Shown: positions 15,572 through 17,065 of the stretch, one piece after another
Layout: each line of letters starts with the position of its first letter
Numbering within the stretch: position 1 is the stretch's first letter
Assembly (NCBI GenBank): GCA_035302405.1
Contig: DATGSR010000016.1
Span: 1 to 17,065 of the forward strand
Length of the DNA stretch: 17,065 nucleotides
From: CALKWS01 sp035302405
GTDB lineage: Bacteria; Actinomycetota; Actinomycetes; Actinomycetales; Beutenbergiaceae
Reading direction: 5' to 3'
The notes under the pieces: model-generated
Seen by the model: the letters and a program-made list of their open reading frames with translations, nothing else
What the model was told of the DNA's origin: nothing
The model's database searches: none
Position numbers and translations under genes: made by a program

Positions 15572-16443
15572 GCCGGGTGGATGTGCGCAAGACCTACAAA
15601 CTGTTCATCGGCGGTAAGTTCCCCCGCTCCGAATCCGGCCGCACCTACCCGGCGGCCAGCCGGCGGGGGAAGTTCCAGGCGAACGTCGCTCAGGCCTCCC
15701 GCAAGGACGCCAGGGACGCTGTCCGGGCGGCGCGCGCCGCGCAACCCGGGTGGGCCGGGGCGACGGCGTACAACCGCGGGCAGGTGCTGTACCGGGTGGC
15801 CGAAATGCTGGAGGAGCGCCGGGACCAGTTCGCCTCCCAGGTCCGCGCCGGTGAGGGCGTGAGCAGCAAACGCGCCGAGGACCTGGTCTCCGCCGCGATC
15901 GACCGCTGGGTCTGGTACGCGGGCTGGTCGGACAAGGTCGCACAGGTGGGCGGGAACGCCAACCCGGTGGCCGGCCCGTTCTTCAATATCTCTACTCCCG
16001 AGCCGACCGGGGTGGTCGCGGTCATCGCACCCCAGAAGTCCTCACTACTCGGACTGGTGTCGGTATTGGCGCCGGTGATCGTCACCGGCAACACCGCCGT
16101 CGTGCTCGCCTCCGCCGACCGTCCGTTGCCGGCGGTCACTCTCTCGGAGGTGCTGGCCACCTCCGACGTACCCGGCGGGGTGGTGAACGTCCTCACCGGA
16201 CACACCGCGGAGGTGGCCCCGCACCTGGCCACCCACGCCGACGTCAACGCCATCGACGTCTCCGGAGCGGTCGGGGCCGAGGGGGTCACGTGGGGCGAGT
16301 TGGAGGAGGCCGCGGCTGAGACGTTGAAGCGGGTGCGCCGGCCGTTGACCGATGAGGAGCCGGATTACGCCAACGAGCAATCACTGTCGCAGATCCTGGC
16401 GTTCACCGAGGTCAAGACCGTCTGGCACCCCAAGGGCGCCTGA
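15568..16443 (+). CDS. Truncated, non-catalytic aldehyde dehydrogenase-like protein (ALDH16 C-domain-like)
   Basis: A 291-aa protein clearly related to the ALDH N-terminal and coenzyme-binding region (YKLFIGGKFPRSESG, WYAGWSDK, PTGVVAVIAPQ, TGNTAVVLAS, GGVVNVLTG). Key residues are lost: PWNFP is replaced by PQKSS, KPAE by ASADRP, and FTGS by VSGA. The catalytic domain with the Glu and Cys is absent. The end, AFTEVKTVWHP, matches the C-terminal oligomerisation strand of normal ALDHs. It is therefore not simply cut short; the middle is missing. The GTG at 15568 overlaps the preceding TGA (GTGA) and has GGGAGG at 15556-15561, 6 bases upstream. With the previous protein the total is 773 aa, near the roughly 770-800 aa of fused ALDH16 enzymes with a dead second domain (family knowledge). 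I infer a structural subunit rather than a pseudogene. Confidence 0.85.
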   Translation: MSRVDVRKTYKLFIGGKFPRSESGRTYPAASRRGKFQANVAQASRKDARDAVRAARAAQPGWAGATAYNRGQVLYRVAEMLEERRDQFASQVRAGEGVSSKRAEDLVSAAIDRWVWYAGWSDKVAQVGGNANPVAGPFFNISTPEPTGVVAVIAPQKSSLLGLVSVLAPVIVTGNTAVVLASADRPLPAVTLSEVLATSDVPGGVVNVLTGHTAEVAPHLATHADVNAIDVSGAVGAEGVTWGELEEAAAETLKRVRRPLTDEEPDYANEQSLSQILAFTEVKTVWHPKGA

Positions 16444-16451
16444 ATCGCACC

Positions 16452-16457
16452 GAGGGA
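16452..16457 (+). promoter_or_regulatory. Ribosome binding site GAGGGA before a non-canonical start
   Basis: This good Shine-Dalgarno match is 7 bases before an ACG at 16465 and 10 bases before a CTG at 16468. Neither ATG, GTG nor TTG occurs in frame between the in-frame stop at 16459-16461 and the catalytic RHA motif. Confidence 0.5.
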
Positions 16458-16467
16458 CTGAACCACG

Positions 16468-17037
16468 CTGAGCGCCGCACGCCTTCATCTGGTCCGCCAC
16501 GCCCGACCGGCCATCACCCCCGATGCGCCGCCCCGGGACTGGCCGCTTGCCCCCGACGCCTCCGTCGCCGACCTGGCCGCGGCCGCTGTGCTGCCGGCGC
16601 AGGCCACATGGTTCACCTCACCTGAGCCCAAGGCCCGCCAGACCGCCGCGCTGCTCACCGACACCCCCGTGCAGGTGCTGGAGGAACTGGCGGAAACGGG
16701 CCGGGACGGCCAGGCGCTCCCCGCCGAGCAGTTCGAGCAAACGGTCAGCGACTACCTCACCGCCGGGGAGGCACCAGCAGGTTGGGAGTCCCGCGTCGAT
16801 GCCACTCTGCGGATCGTGAACACCGCCCAGGCCGCGATGGAGATGACCGAGGACGGCGACTGTGTCCTGGTGGGGCACGGCACGGCGTTCACCTTGCTCG
16901 TCGCGGCGCTGGCCGGACGTCCGCCGGATGCGGCGGCGTGGCGGGCCATGCGCATGCCCGATCACTGCGAATTGCGGCCCGGTGCCGGCGGGGCGTTCGA
17001 GGTGGTCTCGCCCTGGGGCGGTTGGGTGTCCACTTAG
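16468..17037 (+). CDS. Histidine phosphatase family protein
   Basis: A 189-aa cytoplasmic protein of the histidine phosphatase (phosphoglycerate-mutase-like) superfamily. The phosphate-accepting His is in LVRHARP (His11, an RHA version of the usual RHG), SPEPKARQTA supplies the phosphate-pocket Arg, and LVGHGTAF carries the second His (137). It starts about 24 bases after the ALDH-like gene and is probably co-transcribed. The start is odd: in frame there is only CTG at 16468 or ACG at 16465 before the RHA motif. The first canonical codon (GTG at 16588) would delete the catalytic His, so I use the CTG and keep the ACG as the alternative. The substrate is unknown; a sugar or nucleotide phosphate would suit the neighbourhood, but this is only context. 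Just 28 bases follow it, with no supportable feature. Confidence 0.78.
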   Translation: MSAARLHLVRHARPAITPDAPPRDWPLAPDASVADLAAAAVLPAQATWFTSPEPKARQTAALLTDTPVQVLEELAETGRDGQALPAEQFEQTVSDYLTAGEAPAGWESRVDATLRIVNTAQAAMEMTEDGDCVLVGHGTAFTLLVAALAGRPPDAAAWRAMRMPDHCELRPGAGGAFEVVSPWGGWVST

Positions 17038-17065
17038 TCGATCCGTCCCGGCTCGGGCGGCCCGC

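Noticed and set aside
15568..16443. Second ALDH as a decayed pseudogene
   Set aside because: The frame is intact, has a good ribosome site and a translational overlap, and keeps the C-terminal strand that its partner lacks, which points to a maintained protein.

Overview
The window is high-GC DNA with GTG starts, GTGA stop/start overlaps, a probable leaderless promoter and actinobacterial gene families. I infer an actinomycete, possibly in the Micrococcales; the genus cannot be read from this sequence.

Layout. (1) Positions 102-3049, + strand: a PGM2/PMM-type phosphosugar mutase followed, with a 4-base overlap, by an MFS permease. (2) Positions 3052-12773, - strand: a three-gene block, read right to left. 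It holds a 1409-aa secreted protein with seven DUF11-type repeats and an LPGTG wall-anchoring tail, then two tandem large regulators with an N-terminal MalT-like STAND ATPase and a C-terminal LuxR helix-turn-helix. (3) Positions 12774-13086: a 313-bp divergent control region with two arrays of helically phased direct repeats and a likely leaderless deoC promoter. (4) Positions 13087-17037, + strand: deoC, a complete-looking aldehyde dehydrogenase, a truncated non-catalytic aldehyde dehydrogenase and a histidine-phosphatase-family protein, tightly packed.

How the genes fit together. The + strand genes make a deoxynucleoside/pentose catabolic set. The mutase would turn (deoxy)ribose-1-phosphate into the 5-phosphate, DeoC would split deoxyribose-5-phosphate into glyceraldehyde-3-phosphate and acetaldehyde, and the dehydrogenase pair would oxidise the aldehyde. 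The permease may bring in a sugar or nucleoside. The two dehydrogenase ORFs look like a split ALDH16: the first has the catalytic residues but ends before the usual C-terminal oligomerisation strand, and the second lacks the catalytic domain but ends in that strand.

The - strand block looks like an accessory surface-adhesin module placed inside this pathway cluster. Hand-counted sample lines show lower GC in the two regulators than in the flanking metabolic genes. The phased repeats between the adhesin and deoC are the most interesting non-coding signal, because MalT-type regulators bind arrays of direct repeats. No RNA genes, CRISPR arrays, insertion sequences or prophage genes were seen.
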